64,000 bases of DNA from Panopea generosa (Eukaryota; Mollusca; Bivalvia; Adapedonta; Hiatellidae). A program made the position numbers and the translations under genes. The first letter of the stretch is position 1. Every line of letters begins with the position of its first letter. The stretch lies in assembly GCA_029582155.1 (NCBI GenBank), contig CM055894.1, forward strand, positions 29,701,207 through 29,765,206. The letters run 5' to 3'. Under the pieces are notes generated by a model. The model made no database searches. It worked only from the letters and a program-made list of their open reading frames with translations, and was not told where the DNA came from. This document shows, piece after piece, positions 11,471 to 22,550 of the stretch.

Positions 11471-11685
11471 ATAAGATGAAGATATAAGGTGACAAGGGGG
11501 TTGCCTTGACGACAACTGCGACCTATTTGAAAAAAAGATGATAGATATCCTCCTTTACTAACAGCAAGTGTAGTGTTTTTGTAAAATAAATTCACCAATG
11601 ATATAATGGAGTTAATCCAAAATATTTTAAAACTTAATTAATGAAAGACCAAGGGATGGAATCAAAGTCTTTCTCAAAATCGATA
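11471..11685 (-). pseudogene. L1/Tx1-type LINE ORF2, RT core fragment
   Basis: On the minus strand this reads IDFEKDFDSIPWSF, the RT box that carries the first catalytic Asp, then VLKYFGL, GRSCRQGNPL and SPYIFILCSEVLA. Frames shift at least once before SPYIF. It is bounded on one side by the 1173-bp TIR element (11689-12861) and on the other by the repeat at 10084-11470. Confidence 0.8.
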
Positions 11686-11688
11686 ATA
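11686..11688. repeat. ATA target-site duplication, left
   Basis: ATA here and at 12862-12864 flank the 1173-bp element. Keeping one copy rebuilds a continuous LINE reading frame across the former insertion point. Confidence 0.7.
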
Positions 11689-12861
11689 CCCCCTTTACAC
11701 CGAACTCGTTCTCACTACGTTCTGAAAAATGTAGCCGAACAGGCTCAAACTGTGTGCAAATGGGAGTGGACGTAGTAGCAACATTTTAAGGTCTGATTAC
11801 GAACTTCATGGACGAGCTCGGACGGGTTTGAACGGGAATGGTGTTCCAGAACTTTGAGCCTGTTCAAAAATTCCGGGCGACCATCCCGTTCTGTAATTAG
11901 ACGGAGTGACAACGTACTTAAAACGGGATGGACATACTACGAACGGAATTGCCGTACTTTGATCGTACTAGGAATGTGCTATGACGTGATGGGATCGGGC
12001 ATCAATTGGTAGTACGTGGTAGTACGTGTGCACACCGACCGGGTTCTTCTTGGTTTTCTTCTTTTTTTGCTTCTGACTCTGTCCTCCATCTTCCTCCGAC
12101 ATCTGACTTTCTAACTTGGAGGCAGAGTCATCAGAGGGTGGAGAATAACACCATCATCCTCTTTACTTCCAGACTCAGAATCGGGCTCAGGAACTTTGGG
12201 GTGATCTGGACGGGCTTCAGTTGAGCAGGTGCTTTGGATTCTTTTAGTAGTGGCAGCTTTATCACGCCCTGTTTGTCTGGCTCTACCCTTCCTTGGAGGC
12301 ATGATGATCACAAGGATGCAAGATGGTTACGATGTTTGTTACAATTGTTGTGGAGTTCGTCTTCACAGCTTGAAGCGGCGAAAGAGAATGAGGACTGGCA
12401 GAAACGTACTGGGTTTTTATAGCCATCAGGTCAGGACGTGATTGCAATTACGTTCTGAATGGACTAAGAACGAGATGAGGATGTACTCAGAACTAGTTTG
12501 ACTGTCTTTGAACGAGATGGTCGAGTTACGAACTAGTTAGAACGGATTGCGACGTATAAGGAACGTAGTAGAACTAGTTGCGAACGGGTTCAAACTGACT
12601 AAAGACGAGTTTGGACTGGTTGGAAACGGTGTCCCCATGAGGAGAACAGGGCAATTTTACCCGATCTGAACGTTATATAAACGGACTGTAGACGGAATAA
12701 GGACTAGATGGACGTATTGGGAACTGTTTGTTAACTAACTATGATTGTATTATAGACATTTTCCTGCTAAATCTACACGTTCTAGCCAGTTCACAACCCG
12801 TTCTACTATTTTTGTAGGACGGGGTCGGACGTTCTGAGAACTAGTTTGGTGTAACGGAGGC
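11689..12861. mobile_element. 1173-bp non-autonomous TIR transposon in the LINE RT
   Basis: The left end reads CCCCCTTTACACCGAACTCG. The right end, in reverse complement, reads GCCTCCGTTACACCAAACTA. That gives imperfect inverted repeats of about 24 bp, flanked by ATA on both sides. Arms are dense in degenerate GAACTAGTTCGAAC-like and AACGGGATGG-like motifs, as in subterminal repeats. A 3-bp duplication fits CACTA, PIF/Harbinger or similar groups. No catalytic transposase domain is visible, so it is a cut-down element. It landed inside the catalytic RT box region of the LINE. Confidence 0.75.
12010..12311 (-). pseudogene. Possible truncated N-terminal ORF inside the TIR element
   Basis: From the ATG near 12304 the minus strand reads MPPRKGRARQTG, a basic start, then an acidic stretch (VPEPDSESGSKEDDG). 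After one apparent frameshift it continues MSEEDGGQSQ and a Lys-rich run (KKKKTKK) near 12075. This looks like the N-terminal tail of a nuclear protein kept by a deleted element, perhaps the accessory or transposase gene of the parent. No domain is reached, so the identity is unknown. Confidence 0.3.
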
Positions 12862-12864
12862 ATA

Positions 12865-13270
12865 AGTAACAGTAAATGAGATATGTTTTTTTTCTTCCGT
12901 ATTCTGCATTATATCATAATAATAATAATTATCTCGTATTTTCTCCTAAGTATCGTCCTGCAATAAACCCAGTTTGATCTGATAACAGATAATTCTCCTT
13001 TATTAAAACCGGCATTGTATGAACGTACAACGAAATGTCCTAATTTACTCCAAAAAACTTGTAGATATCCTGAACTTCCTGAACTTTCCCCATTTTTCAT
13101 TGCTTTAAGCGTAATTGAAGCCTGCTCAAAAGTAATTAAACCATCTATAGAATTGGACTCTATAGATGTAAGTTTAGGAATTCATTTGTTACTTTTAAAA
13201 AATCGTTATTTAAGTTTATATCTATTAGAGTTTCATCTTTACTTGATTAAAGTTGCTGGAAAAAAATTGA
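12865..13270 (-). pseudogene. L1/Tx1-type LINE ORF2, RT N-terminal fragment
   Basis: Reading down the minus strand, the segments are DINLNNDFLKVTNEF, SIESNSIDGLITFEQ, TLKAMKNGESSGSSG, WSKLGHFVVRS and NKGELSV. It then jumps directly to DQTGFIAGRYLGENTR. Intact relatives have several dozen residues between the last two (the RPISL box region), so an internal deletion removed them. One frameshift lies before SIESN. The fragment leads directly into the catalytic segment at 11471-11685 once the TIR element is removed. Confidence 0.75.
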
Positions 13271-13640
13271 GCTTTTTTAAGAACCCCGTTAGGCCAAGGT
13301 CAAGATTAAAGTGAGGCGCGCACTCGTTTCTGCAGAGGAAAATTTATTTATTTTCAAGATTAACTCGTTATTTCATCCACCTTCTCAACACATATTGGTT
13401 TGTTATTATCTCCGTGACATATCTGGCGAGGATACAGGTCACATCGTGCCATTATTCATCAACCACAAACTTTTTCATCTGCCGGCTTGCAGAATGTAAA
13501 CAAAAATTGACAACTTCCGGTAAACAACTAGCAGTTTTTAAGACATATATGAATTGTTCTACGGATTTCTAACACCATGGCCACTGTTTGCTTCATCATC
13601 TACAGTACTGTAGTCCTCTACATTACATGATGTACCATCT
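13270..13640. other. No gene recognised
   Basis: The stretch carries a TAGGCCAAGGTCAAGATTA phrase of the dispersed repeats and two short open frames with no recognisable motif. Confidence 0.35.
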
Positions 13641-13694
13641 CATGGCATTATCCAACGAATCCATTCATATCTACGGTGAAAATCTCCCAATCAT

Positions 13695-14087
13695 GTGACT
13701 GCCATCCTCATCCTGGCCCTGACTATCGTTTTCCTTGTGAAAAACAACCAAAACTGTATTGCTTGTGACTCATGTGATCAGTGGTTCCGCATAAAGTGTA
13801 TGAACATGCCCCTATCAGTCTTTCAAGCTGCCAAGAATGTGAGCTGGATTTGCTGTACCTGTGGGCTCCCCAATTTCTCAACCAATTTGTTTGAAACAAC
13901 CCACATTAACTCCATTGCAACCTCCGTAGCCACGGAAAACTTCTACAGCATTCTGTCCAGTACAAATGATCAACCCGACAGCCCCGTAGCATCCTTCCAG
14001 GCCCAGAGCTTCAGTTCCTTCAACAGCTCGATCGGATCGCCGCAACACACTTCCTCCCCAGCCAAAACCCCCAGAACCATACCATGA
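13695..14087 (+). pseudogene. PHD-finger part of the LINE
   Basis: The frame shows CIACDSCDQWFRIKC, then SWICCTCG, the Cys4-His-Cys3-like spacing of PHD fingers found at the N-terminus of many CR1/L2-type elements, although the usual His is not clear. The lead-in HPGPDYRFPC lies in another frame just upstream, so a frameshift has split the finger. The region after it is Ser/Pro/Thr-rich linker ending at a stop. Confidence 0.65.
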
Positions 14088-14089
14088 CA

Positions 14090-14816
14090 CGATATTAGAT
14101 AGTCCTTTCGCATCCTCACCATCAACTTCCAGAGCATGAGGGTGAAGAAGAGCCCTTTTTGGTTTCTCCTAGAGGAAGTGGATCCAGACATTGTCATAGG
14201 AAGTGAGACTTGGCTTCATCAGGGGTTCTATGAACGTGAAGTACTCCCATCAGGATATCACTTTGTGGCCAGAAGAGATCGAACATACAGCAGCCATGGT
14301 GGGGTGATGATCGCTGCTAGACATAACATCATGGGCACTGAACTGAACATTACTACAAACACAGAGATATGTGCTGCATCCTTTGAATGTCATGGGAAAC
14401 TGCCTCTTATTGTTGGATCTCTTTACCACCCGCCAAGTAGTGATACAGACTACATGGAAGAACTTTGCCAGAAAATGAAGGACATGTATGTCAACAACCC
14501 TCACTCCACAGTATGGATAGCTCGGGACATGAACCTGCCAGATATCAACTGGGTGTCTAGCTCTATCAAAGGCAATAACAACCCTGTCCAGACCAACCAG
14601 CTACTCGTGGATTTGATCTATGATACAGGCTCCAAACAATCAGTGACATTTCCAACCAGAGGTAATGACACACTTGACGTCTTCATCACTAACAGACCAT
14701 CACTTATTGAAAAATGCAAACCAGTACCTGGGGTCAGCGACCATGACATAGTTTTCGTCCAAGGCTCCACAAGAGTGCCAAGACAGCGACCCCATAGACG
14801 GAAGACCCTACTGTGA
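14090..14816 (+). pseudogene. AP-type endonuclease part of the LINE
   Basis: This 226-codon frame shows the exonuclease-endonuclease-phosphatase order: VDPDIVIGSETWL, GGVMIAAR, SLYHPPSSD, then ARDMNLPDINW in place of the usual GDFNxP box (catalytic Asp and Asn kept), and VPGVSDHDIV near the C-terminus with the conserved SDH. It would nick target DNA to prime reverse transcription. An in-frame stop after RKTLL cuts it from the RT. Confidence 0.75.
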
Positions 14817-15059
14817 AGGCAGGCAGACACTGTATGCTTGAAAAAAGCAGTAGCAGATTTCTCAGCCAAGTTCACCTCACAGCACACACAGCACACCGAC
14901 ATCGACACCCTCTGGTCCACTTTCGTGATTGATGCACTACGGCCATAATCAAGTACATACCATCCAAGATGACCTCATCAAGGTTCAGCCAACCGTGGGT
15001 AATCTGGAATATAAAGCGTCTCTCCAGGAAAAAGAAGAGAGCTCATCACACAGCCACAA

Positions 15060-16830
15060 GAACAAGAAATGAGGAGGATGTCAAACACTACAAGAAACTA
15101 CAACAGGACACCCAATAAGAATGCGAGAAAGCCTATAACTGCTATGTACGGGACATTGTCACTGAAGGCAGAGATAAAAAGAAATTATACACATTCGTCA
15201 AAGGAAAGCATTGTGACAGCAGTGGCGCCTCCTCCCTCAAGAGTGAAGGCATCGCACATAGCAACCCGAAGGTTAAGGCATCTCTCCTCAACAGCCAGTT
15301 CATTAGTGTCTTCACTGAAGAGAACACCACGAGCCTCCTATCCATGCCTGGAGACCCATATCCCAAAGTCCACCACTTCGACATTGGCAAGGAAGGTGTA
15401 CAGAAACTCCTCCAGGCCCTTGATCCCCACAAAGCAGCAGGATCAGATGCACTACCTACAGGCCTCCTGAAGGAGGCTGCCAACGAGATAGCACCAGCAC
15501 TCACACTCATATTCCAGGCATCATTGCAACAAGGTAAGGTCCCAGAAGATTGGAGACATGCAAATGTGACTCCAATATTTGAAAAGGTGACAGAAGCCAA
15601 CCTGCCAACTACAGGCTGATATTGCTTACGTCGGTTTGCTGCAAGATGCTAGAACACGTCATCCACAGCCAAGTCATGAAACACCTACACTCTCACCAGA
15701 TACTGTCAGACCAACAGCACATTTTCTGCAAGAAAATATTCTGCGAATCCCAGCTCATCCTTACCCTCCAAGATCTCACCGCCGGACTAGATGCAGGTGA
15801 ACAGGTAGATGCTGTACTTCTTGATTTCAGCAAGGCTTTCAATAAAGTCGCCCACGAATGACTGTTGACTAAGCTGAGACACTACGGCATCAGGGGCCCA
15901 GTATTGAGCTGGATTCAGAGCTTCCTGACAGGTAGAAGCCAGCAGGTCCTGGTTGAAGGCCACATGTCAACCTCTGCTCCTGTCACTTCCGGCGTGCCAC
16001 AGGGCACAGTTCTCGGACCTTTACTCTTCCTGCTCTACAATAATGATCTCCTGGACAGAGTAAACTCCACATTTCGGCTCTTTGCTGATGACAGCCTCAT
16101 CTACCGGAAGATCGAATCCATAGACAACTCTGCCAAACTACAGGAAGACCTGGACAAACTACAGCAATGGGAGCATGACTGGATGATGTCCTTCAACCCT
16201 TCAAAATGTGTGGTCCTGCGCATTACCAGGAAGAGAAACCCTACCCTCGCAAGCTACCAAATCCATGGGCACAACCTAATCATAGCCAAGACAGGATGAT
16301 ACCTGGGGACAATGATTTCAGACGATCTATCCTGGAAGCCTCATGTCGAGTCTACTACCAAGAAAGCCAACAACAGCCTGGCATTCATAAGGAGAAACCT
16401 GTCCAGCTGTCCACAGGAAACCAAGGCCCAAGCATACAAGACCCTCGTACGTACAACCTCAAGTACACCTCCACAGTATGGGATCCATACACACAAATTT
16501 GCGTACAGCAACTAGAGGCAGTCTAATGTAGGGCAGCACGCTTCATCAAGGGAGACTTCCACACAACTAGCAGCACCTCCCAGATTATGACAGACCTTGG
16601 TTGGTCATCTATCCAACATAGACAGCAGCATGCCAAGCTGACCATGATGTACAGAATCATCCATTGCCATATTGACATCCCCGCAACACCATATCTCCAC
16701 ACCGCAACTGTAGCGACCAGAGGCAACGCAACCAGATACGTTTTACCCTTTTGCAGAACTGACTATCTTTGCCACTCCTTCTTCCCCTCGGCTACACGGC
16801 TGTGGAACCAGCTACCATAGCACCTGGCCA
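15060..16830 (+). pseudogene. Reverse transcriptase part of the LINE
   Basis: RT boxes appear in order but in different frames: DPHKAAGSDALPTGLLK, VPEDWRHANVTPI, LILLTSVCCKMLEHVI, VDAVLLDFSKAFNKVAHE, SGVPQGTVLGPLLFLLYNND and RLFADDSLIY with both catalytic Asp residues. The thumb follows (HDWMMSFNPSKC). The tail ends FFPSATRLWNQLP, typical of the C-terminus of this LINE group. At least four frameshifts or stops (for example the TGA at 15858) prevent function. Confidence 0.8.
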
Positions 16831-17013
16831 CAGCATCCAACCTGGAGGCATTCAAGGGGGGACTGGTACAGTATTAATATCCCCCCACACTGTACAAAGT
16901 TTTCTTTCTTGTAAACCTGCACTACTAGTTTGCGCCTCACATCATTCTTGTACAGTCACACATGTACGACAATGCCTCAGAGTTGGCCCTGTACATTATT
17001 GGAAGAAGAAGAA

Positions 17014-17900
17014 GAAATTTTAAGGTCATTCACCATTGTGTGCAAATCTATAGAAAATGTAAGTTTCATATGACATTGTAACTATGACCTAAACATCGAG
17101 GAATACTCAAACTGAAAAACAAAAGTGATAAACATATTAATGCTGTGCTCAATATATTGTGAAAAAATGCACAACATTTTGGTGTTAACAAATTGAAAAT
17201 GGTTTCAATGTAATTTACAATTATTAGACAAAAAAATATTGCTGATAAATCAATAAAAAAATGTGCTGTCTGTATTAAAATCAGTCATATCCTCCAGTCT
17301 TAGACTGCATATTACTAGCCGGACAGACAGTCAATTGATGTATTTTGTAACTTTACAGTTGGTTTTAGTTTTAAATATTTAATAAAAAAAGGAACAAAAA
17401 ATAAAATGAAACCAAAATAACTCGATTATTTTAGCATGTCAAAACATTAATTTGATTCTACCATAACAATTTATGTTTAGTTTTGTATTACCACATTTTT
17501 AGTGAAAATTATTTTTTTATTAAGAATGTGTACAATCATGTACTTTGTTTTACATAAATATACAATTACCTATACAGGTGTGATCTAGTCCGCTATTTGT
17601 GTATGAAAAAGGGACAAGTATATTTAATTTATGGTTTGTTTTTTCGTTGATGTTTATTTAAAGCTAGATTTTTTATTATTCTTTATAAAAAAAATTTAAG
17701 AGCATAAACTTACATAAACTAACTTCCTTTTCCAAATTACACTTAAATCCATGAAAGTAAAATTCATCATTTAAATCCATTTAAAACACATTATAAACAA
17801 TAAGAATGAATTGTGGTTCATAAGTGATGCTAAAAGTCCCACTTAAGTTGTAGATGAACCACCAATTTATGATAAATCCACTTAAGCCATGTAAATAAAT
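17014..17900. other. No gene recognised; AT-rich intron
   Basis: This long AT-rich stretch has poly-A and poly-T runs. I see no coding frame, fold or element boundary. Confidence 0.4.
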
Positions 17901-17904
17901 ACAC

Positions 17905-18725
17905 TCGGGTCCCGTTATAACGCGGTTCTTGGGGTCCACAAAACGAAACAGCGTTATAAGCGGACCGCGTTATAGCGATAATTACCTCGAAAAAAATCGA
18001 TGTCGGTTATTCACACCTATCGTGCTATCCGACTCTAAGTGAATGGTATTGTTGGCATTGTTATATGATACCACGCGTGTTTGGTTACAACAGGTACACT
18101 TAGATATGTATAAAATTAATACAAAAAAAGAAAAGAAAGAAAAACGTTTTCGTGTTTTGATTATTCTAAAATTGGCAGCCATTTCTGTTTAACCCGGAAG
18201 GAGAAAAAACGGTGTCTATATAAAAATCGCGCTTCAATTTAAACTCAACGCTGTTAGTGTTAAAATATTAAAAATGTATATCTGAAGTATTAACAACAAT
18301 AAAATAACAAAAATAAGTTTGTGTTTACGATCCGATAAGATACCCGCGATATATTAATACCTGTCAACCGCTTCGTTGCTTGATCACGTGATCACTCAAT
18401 AAAAACAAAGTTTGCATATGGCTTCCGTGTTTGGCGCGTGACACCATTTATTGAAGCACTCCGGATTATTACAAACTGTTAATAGTCAATGCTGGCATGA
18501 ATCAATCACTTAAACTTTACTTTAAACCACCATGAGGTAATGGTTATAAAAGTTTGTTGTAATCAAGGCTAATTGGTGAGTAGAAGATGAGCGGTTATCA
18601 AATCAAAACATGGCAATGATCTATTGTTTGGTTGTCATTTGATCATTCACGCAGCTTTTCAAGTTTTATATCATGACTTTTCCATGGGAACCAAGCAAAA
18701 ACCGCGTTATAACGGAATTCGCGTT
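17905..18725. mobile_element. Small TIR element with GTTATAACGCGG ends
   Basis: CCGTTATAACGCGGTTCTTG at 17912-17931 is matched in reverse complement by CAAAAACCGCGTTATAACGG at 18696-18715, with one mismatch. Further GCGTTATA motifs lie just inside the left end. The span of about 0.8 kb has no ORF with a known domain. The ends recall those of Tc1/mariner/pogo-type miniature elements, but I could not fix a target duplication. Confidence 0.55.
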
Positions 18726-18879
18726 GAAAAATGACCAAAAAATGTCAATTACAAAGCATGTTTTATTTTAGTGCAATATTTAGTCCCATGTACACCTAAA
18801 ATGGCTCCATTTTAAGTTAAAAAATGAAAAAATATCAAAGTCAAAGGAGGTACACCCCGTCCTGAACCCACCCTCTATG

Positions 18880-19990
18880 CCACATTCTTACCCCATTGCG
18901 TGAAAAAAAATCCTGGGGAAGGGCCTGCTATAAATAGCAGCTGCTATATCAGAGCTTTCTTGTGTACAAAGTAGTATGGCTTCAATGCATTTAGAGTAGC
19001 TGTCCACCACAAGCAGTATATGTTTGTACTTGTCCTTTGTGGTAGGTAATCCACTCAAAATATCCATATGCCATCGGTTCAAGACATCTTCTACTGGCTG
19101 TGGATGCATTGGTGGAGGTCTGACATGGTAGTCACGCTTTGTCTGAGCCGTTTAATGTCTTCAAACATGGATGGCCAGAAATATTTATTTCATAGAGAAG
19201 CATATGTCCTCTCAAATCCTTGGTGTCCTCCGCCGGCAAAGCAGTCATGGTAAGATCACAGAAGATCATCCCGTAGTATTTTGGGAACAGCTATCTGTTT
19301 AACTAGTCGCTCTTCTTTACGTACCTTCTTACATCGTTTAGAGTAGAAGTGTTCCAAAATATTGTCCTCTATCTCAAAGTTGAAGGACTCGGCTACAATT
19401 GTCCTCACCAAAATTGGGTCTTCTTGTAGTTCACTGTTTTCGTTTGTATTTGTAGATTGGAGCAAAATCCGGACATTGTTGTTGGAGTTTGATCAGTTAT
19501 TGCATCAGAACATCAATATAAGAAACCCTATGTGGCTGCAGATTTGTGACCACTGCTTCTTCAGATTCCCCTTCATAGACAAAAGTTACTTGTGTGTATT
19601 CCTTTGTTGAAGTATTATCTTCCATCATACACACAAAATCTTCTATGTCGGTTGATGAGGATGGCTGAGTGTTCTTATACACCTGTTTTGATAAGCGGTC
19701 TGTTGGGTTTTGTTTTCCAGATTTATGTATAATGTTAAAATCATACACTTGTAGAAGTAAGCTCCATCTGCCTAGTCTCCCTTGACAGTCCTTGATGTTT
19801 TGTAGATATTTAACAGATATGTTGTCAGTATAGAGAATTTTTGACTGGCTAAATAATGCTTATAATGTTGGACTGCTTCTACTAGTGCTAGTGCCTCTTT
19901 ATCAGTGAATTGTCTCTGTTTTTCACCTAAAAGGTTATACAGTCTATGTTTTGTTCTTCTGTTAAGTTTGTTTGTTCTCAGCTTATTCCT
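18880..19990 (-). pseudogene. Ty3/Gypsy-type retrotransposon pol fragment
   Basis: The minus strand, read from 19990 down, shows an RNase H segment (FTDKEALALVEAVQHY, then SVKYLQNIKDCQGRL and YDFNIIHKSGKQNPTDRLS), a divergent integrase zinc-binding region (19465-19256), and the start of the integrase catalytic core (RWHMDILSGLPTTKDKYKH, ILLVVDSYSKCIEA). The order RNase H to integrase is that of Ty3/Gypsy pol. Frameshifts and stops break it, and the core is cut off after its first catalytic Asp region. No LTR pair was found. Confidence 0.8.
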
Positions 19991-21215
19991 AGATCTAAAA
20001 CTAAGTTCTTGTAATGGTCCGTTGAAGCTGATAAATTTTCATTAGCATGATTTACTTGTACTGTCGATGGTTCTGCGATGTCCCTGATATCTGTATTGTT
20101 GACTAACTGTGATTTGGCATTTTTATGCCCCCCCACCAAATTTTTTCGCTTATATCCTATAGTTGGATCTGTCGTAGGTACCCGTATTCTCCACCATAAA
20201 CAGATGCCACCAAACTCGGAATCGGGCCTAATTGTTGTCGGATTCAAACCAGTTGGTGTAAGCATTATAGCAAAGCGGGGAATTAGCTGGTAGTCAGCCT
20301 ACACACAACAGTTTTCTGTGCTTTACGATGACACATGTGGGGTCAGTCTAACTGTTACAGTAGACTTATTGTCCAGTACAGCACACACTTCTTTATATAT
20401 ATGTTGATTATACATTTACATTTCTACTGCAGTCAGTCTGTATTTATACTAATGGACAAAAATGATAGAAAAACTTCCGACTTTTTATTTTTTTAAAATG
20501 TTTAATGCAGATTTTGGACTTTAAAGTCTATTAATTTGTAACTGCTGGGTAGTATACATTTGTGTCTTGGCTGTTTAGTAAAAAAAGGGAGCAGGGGTGG
20601 TTGTCCTGTAAGTCATAGTTTACATAATAATTTTGATGACAGAATTAATATTTGGAATAGAACTGAAGAGTGAAACTGTAATTAATCTTCTCAAGAGCTT
20701 CATTATGTACAAATAAAAGGCGAGTGTCCTTACTTATCCGTTGGTCTGGATTTTCCTGAATTTCTCGCAATAATAAGTTGTCTGGTGATAGTGCATCCTT
20801 TTTTGGCACACAAGGTTGGCAGATATCTAGTTATGAACTTAAGTCATATTTAAAGAGTAATTATTGTATAAGATAGCAATTGATTGATATGACTCAGTTT
20901 TCACAATGTCTCACTTTATAGTACAAACAAATGCTATTATATTGGTAAAGCGTGTTTGCTATCAATAATTCGATGATTTGAATTTATTATATCTAGAGGA
21001 TGTTACTTTAATGAAACATTTATATTAAGCACCATGAATAGAAAACAACTTTTATTATTCATTTTATATGCAGAAAATATCGAATATTTTCAGTTATTCT
21101 TTTATAACATGGTTAATGTTTGAGAAATAAATTTATTTATTAATTTAGATAATTATTACATTGCTATGTTTAATATTGTAGTATTATAATTATTCTGTAT
21201 ATATGTATGTGTTAA
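19990..21215. other. No gene recognised
   Basis: There are short open frames only (19978-20265 minus, 20078-20293 plus) over a phrase TTATGCCCCCCCACCAAATTTT, which resembles ends of the dispersed repeats. The rest is AT-rich. Confidence 0.35.
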
Positions 21216-21400
21216 ACTTGTTGCCGAGTGGTCTAAGGTGTCTCAAGATCACTTGGCCTCTCACCGCTGAGCTCATAGGTTCGAGTCCTGCTCGGACCAG
21301 TTACTTGCGGAAGGATATTGGGGCCAATCAGATTTATTCTGAGGTCTTCCTCCACCAATAAAACTGGATATGTCATATATAACCTGAAATGTGTTGAAAA
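21216..21400 (+). repeat. tRNA-Leu/Ser-like SINE head and tail
   Basis: From 21219 the sequence shows a tRNA-like A box (TTGCCGAGTGGTCTAAGG) and B box (AGGTTCGAGTCCTGC), ending CTCGGACC at about 21297, with a long variable-arm-like region. The acceptor arms pair poorly. It runs on into ATTCTGAGGTCTTCCTCC and CAATAAAACTGG. This suggests a tRNA-derived SINE rather than a working tRNA gene. Confidence 0.5.
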
Positions 21401-22170
21401 TTGTGTTAAACTACAATATAGATATTGTCAAAGGTCGGGGTTCACTATATCGAAAAACCAACTGGTTAGCCATTAAGCATATTTTGTATAGAAGTTGTTG
21501 CTTAACTACTCCCCTGCTTGCTCTCATCATAAAATTGTAAACATAATCATGTGGTTTGGATTGAAAGCTATGTGATTTACAAAAGCTCAGTAGATTGGTC
21601 ATTGTGAACAATAATCAACATTCATGTAATGAATACATACTAATTGTTTAGTGCACTTTGATCAAATTAAGTTTGAATCAGTGTGAATAAAATGCATAGT
21701 TAAACTTGATTTCTAAAACAATTTCTAATAATTTAATTGCTTCCTCTTGTAATAGTTATCTAACAGCAAAATGCGCATAGTAAATTGAAATTATCAGATA
21801 CCATTTAGATCTAGCTGAGAAAGGTAGGTCTAGGTTTTAGGTACAGATAAATACTATGCAGTAGGCTGCAACAAAGGCCTCCCACGAAATCAAGGAAAAT
21901 TAGTCCCCCACAAAAAATGAATGATTTCACAGTAATTAAAACACCACAAAAAGGTTCATTGATAATTATGTTTCTTTCTCTCTTTACAACAAACATAAAA
22001 CTGCATGAAGGGTAGTTATAGTGTGACGACTTTCAGTTCTGTTCAATGACTGGTAGCGTGTAGTCGCAACACTGTTTGGGGTTGTTTTAAATTCAATAAT
22101 AACTCTTTTATAAAGTTTAAATAAATCTATATTTCTTTTATTCAGTTTTTATAATATAAGTATTTCTAAC
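21400..22170. other. No gene recognised
   Basis: This is AT-rich sequence. Two minus-strand open frames (21411-21611, 21811-21996) have no family motif. Confidence 0.35.
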
Positions 22171-22179
22171 CTTTTTTTA

Positions 22180-22550
22180 AAATAATTTATTCCAGCCAAA
22201 GCCTTTTTAAGAAGCTGAGTAGCTGTCGGCAGTTTTCCATAAGGCGGTCTTTTTCATTATTTGACAGCAAGTGAGGCACCCACCTCGCCACATTCCTAAA
22301 TGATACATGAGAATTTTATAAACTGACCCGTGGCTTATCCCCAGTTCATGTGCTATTTCATCACACGCCAGTCACCGATCAGCATTCAATAGAGTTATCA
22401 CTTTTTCTATCATGAAACTGCCCGTTGTGCCGTGCCCATCTACAAACTGTGCTGTAATGGAAGAGTACATTCTAGACTTACTTCTTGTAGTGCTTTGAAT
22501 ATTTTAAGTGGCTTTTTTCCACGCAAAGTTTCTACTTTAATATATGCCAT
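22180..22550 (-). pseudogene. Decayed mariner-type transposase, N-terminal HTH region
   Basis: From an ATG at 22550 the minus strand reads MAYIKVETLRGKKPLKIF. After degraded sequence it gives MIEKVITLLNADRR, ACDEIAHELGISHGSVYKIL, YHLGMW and, in another frame, WVPHLLSNNEKDR. This is the paired helix-turn-helix DNA-binding half of mariner transposases, ending with the WVPHxL signature. The catalytic half is not seen downstream. At least two frameshifts or stops are present. It lies in the intron before the second Ig exon. Confidence 0.75.

Larger units (their letters stand above)
13640..17014 (+). mobile_element. Decayed non-LTR retrotransposon (PHD-EN-RT LINE)
   Basis: A full set of LINE domains lies in order on the plus strand: a PHD-type zinc finger, an apurinic-type endonuclease and a reverse transcriptase, then a short 3' tail ending in GAAGAAGAAGAAG at about 17004. 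Frameshifts and stops separate the parts, so it is inactive. The PHD finger before the endonuclease, the VPQGTVLGP and FADDS boxes and the microsatellite-like tail fit the CR1/L2/Jockey group. It sits in the long intron between the first two Ig exons. I see no clear target duplication. Confidence 0.8.

Noticed and set aside
21216..21300. Possible functional tRNA-Leu/Ser gene
   Set aside because: Promoter boxes are good but acceptor stems do not pair, and a SINE-like tail follows. The tRNA-like pieces at 24585, 25750, 43325 and 63223 were rejected as tRNA genes for the same reason.
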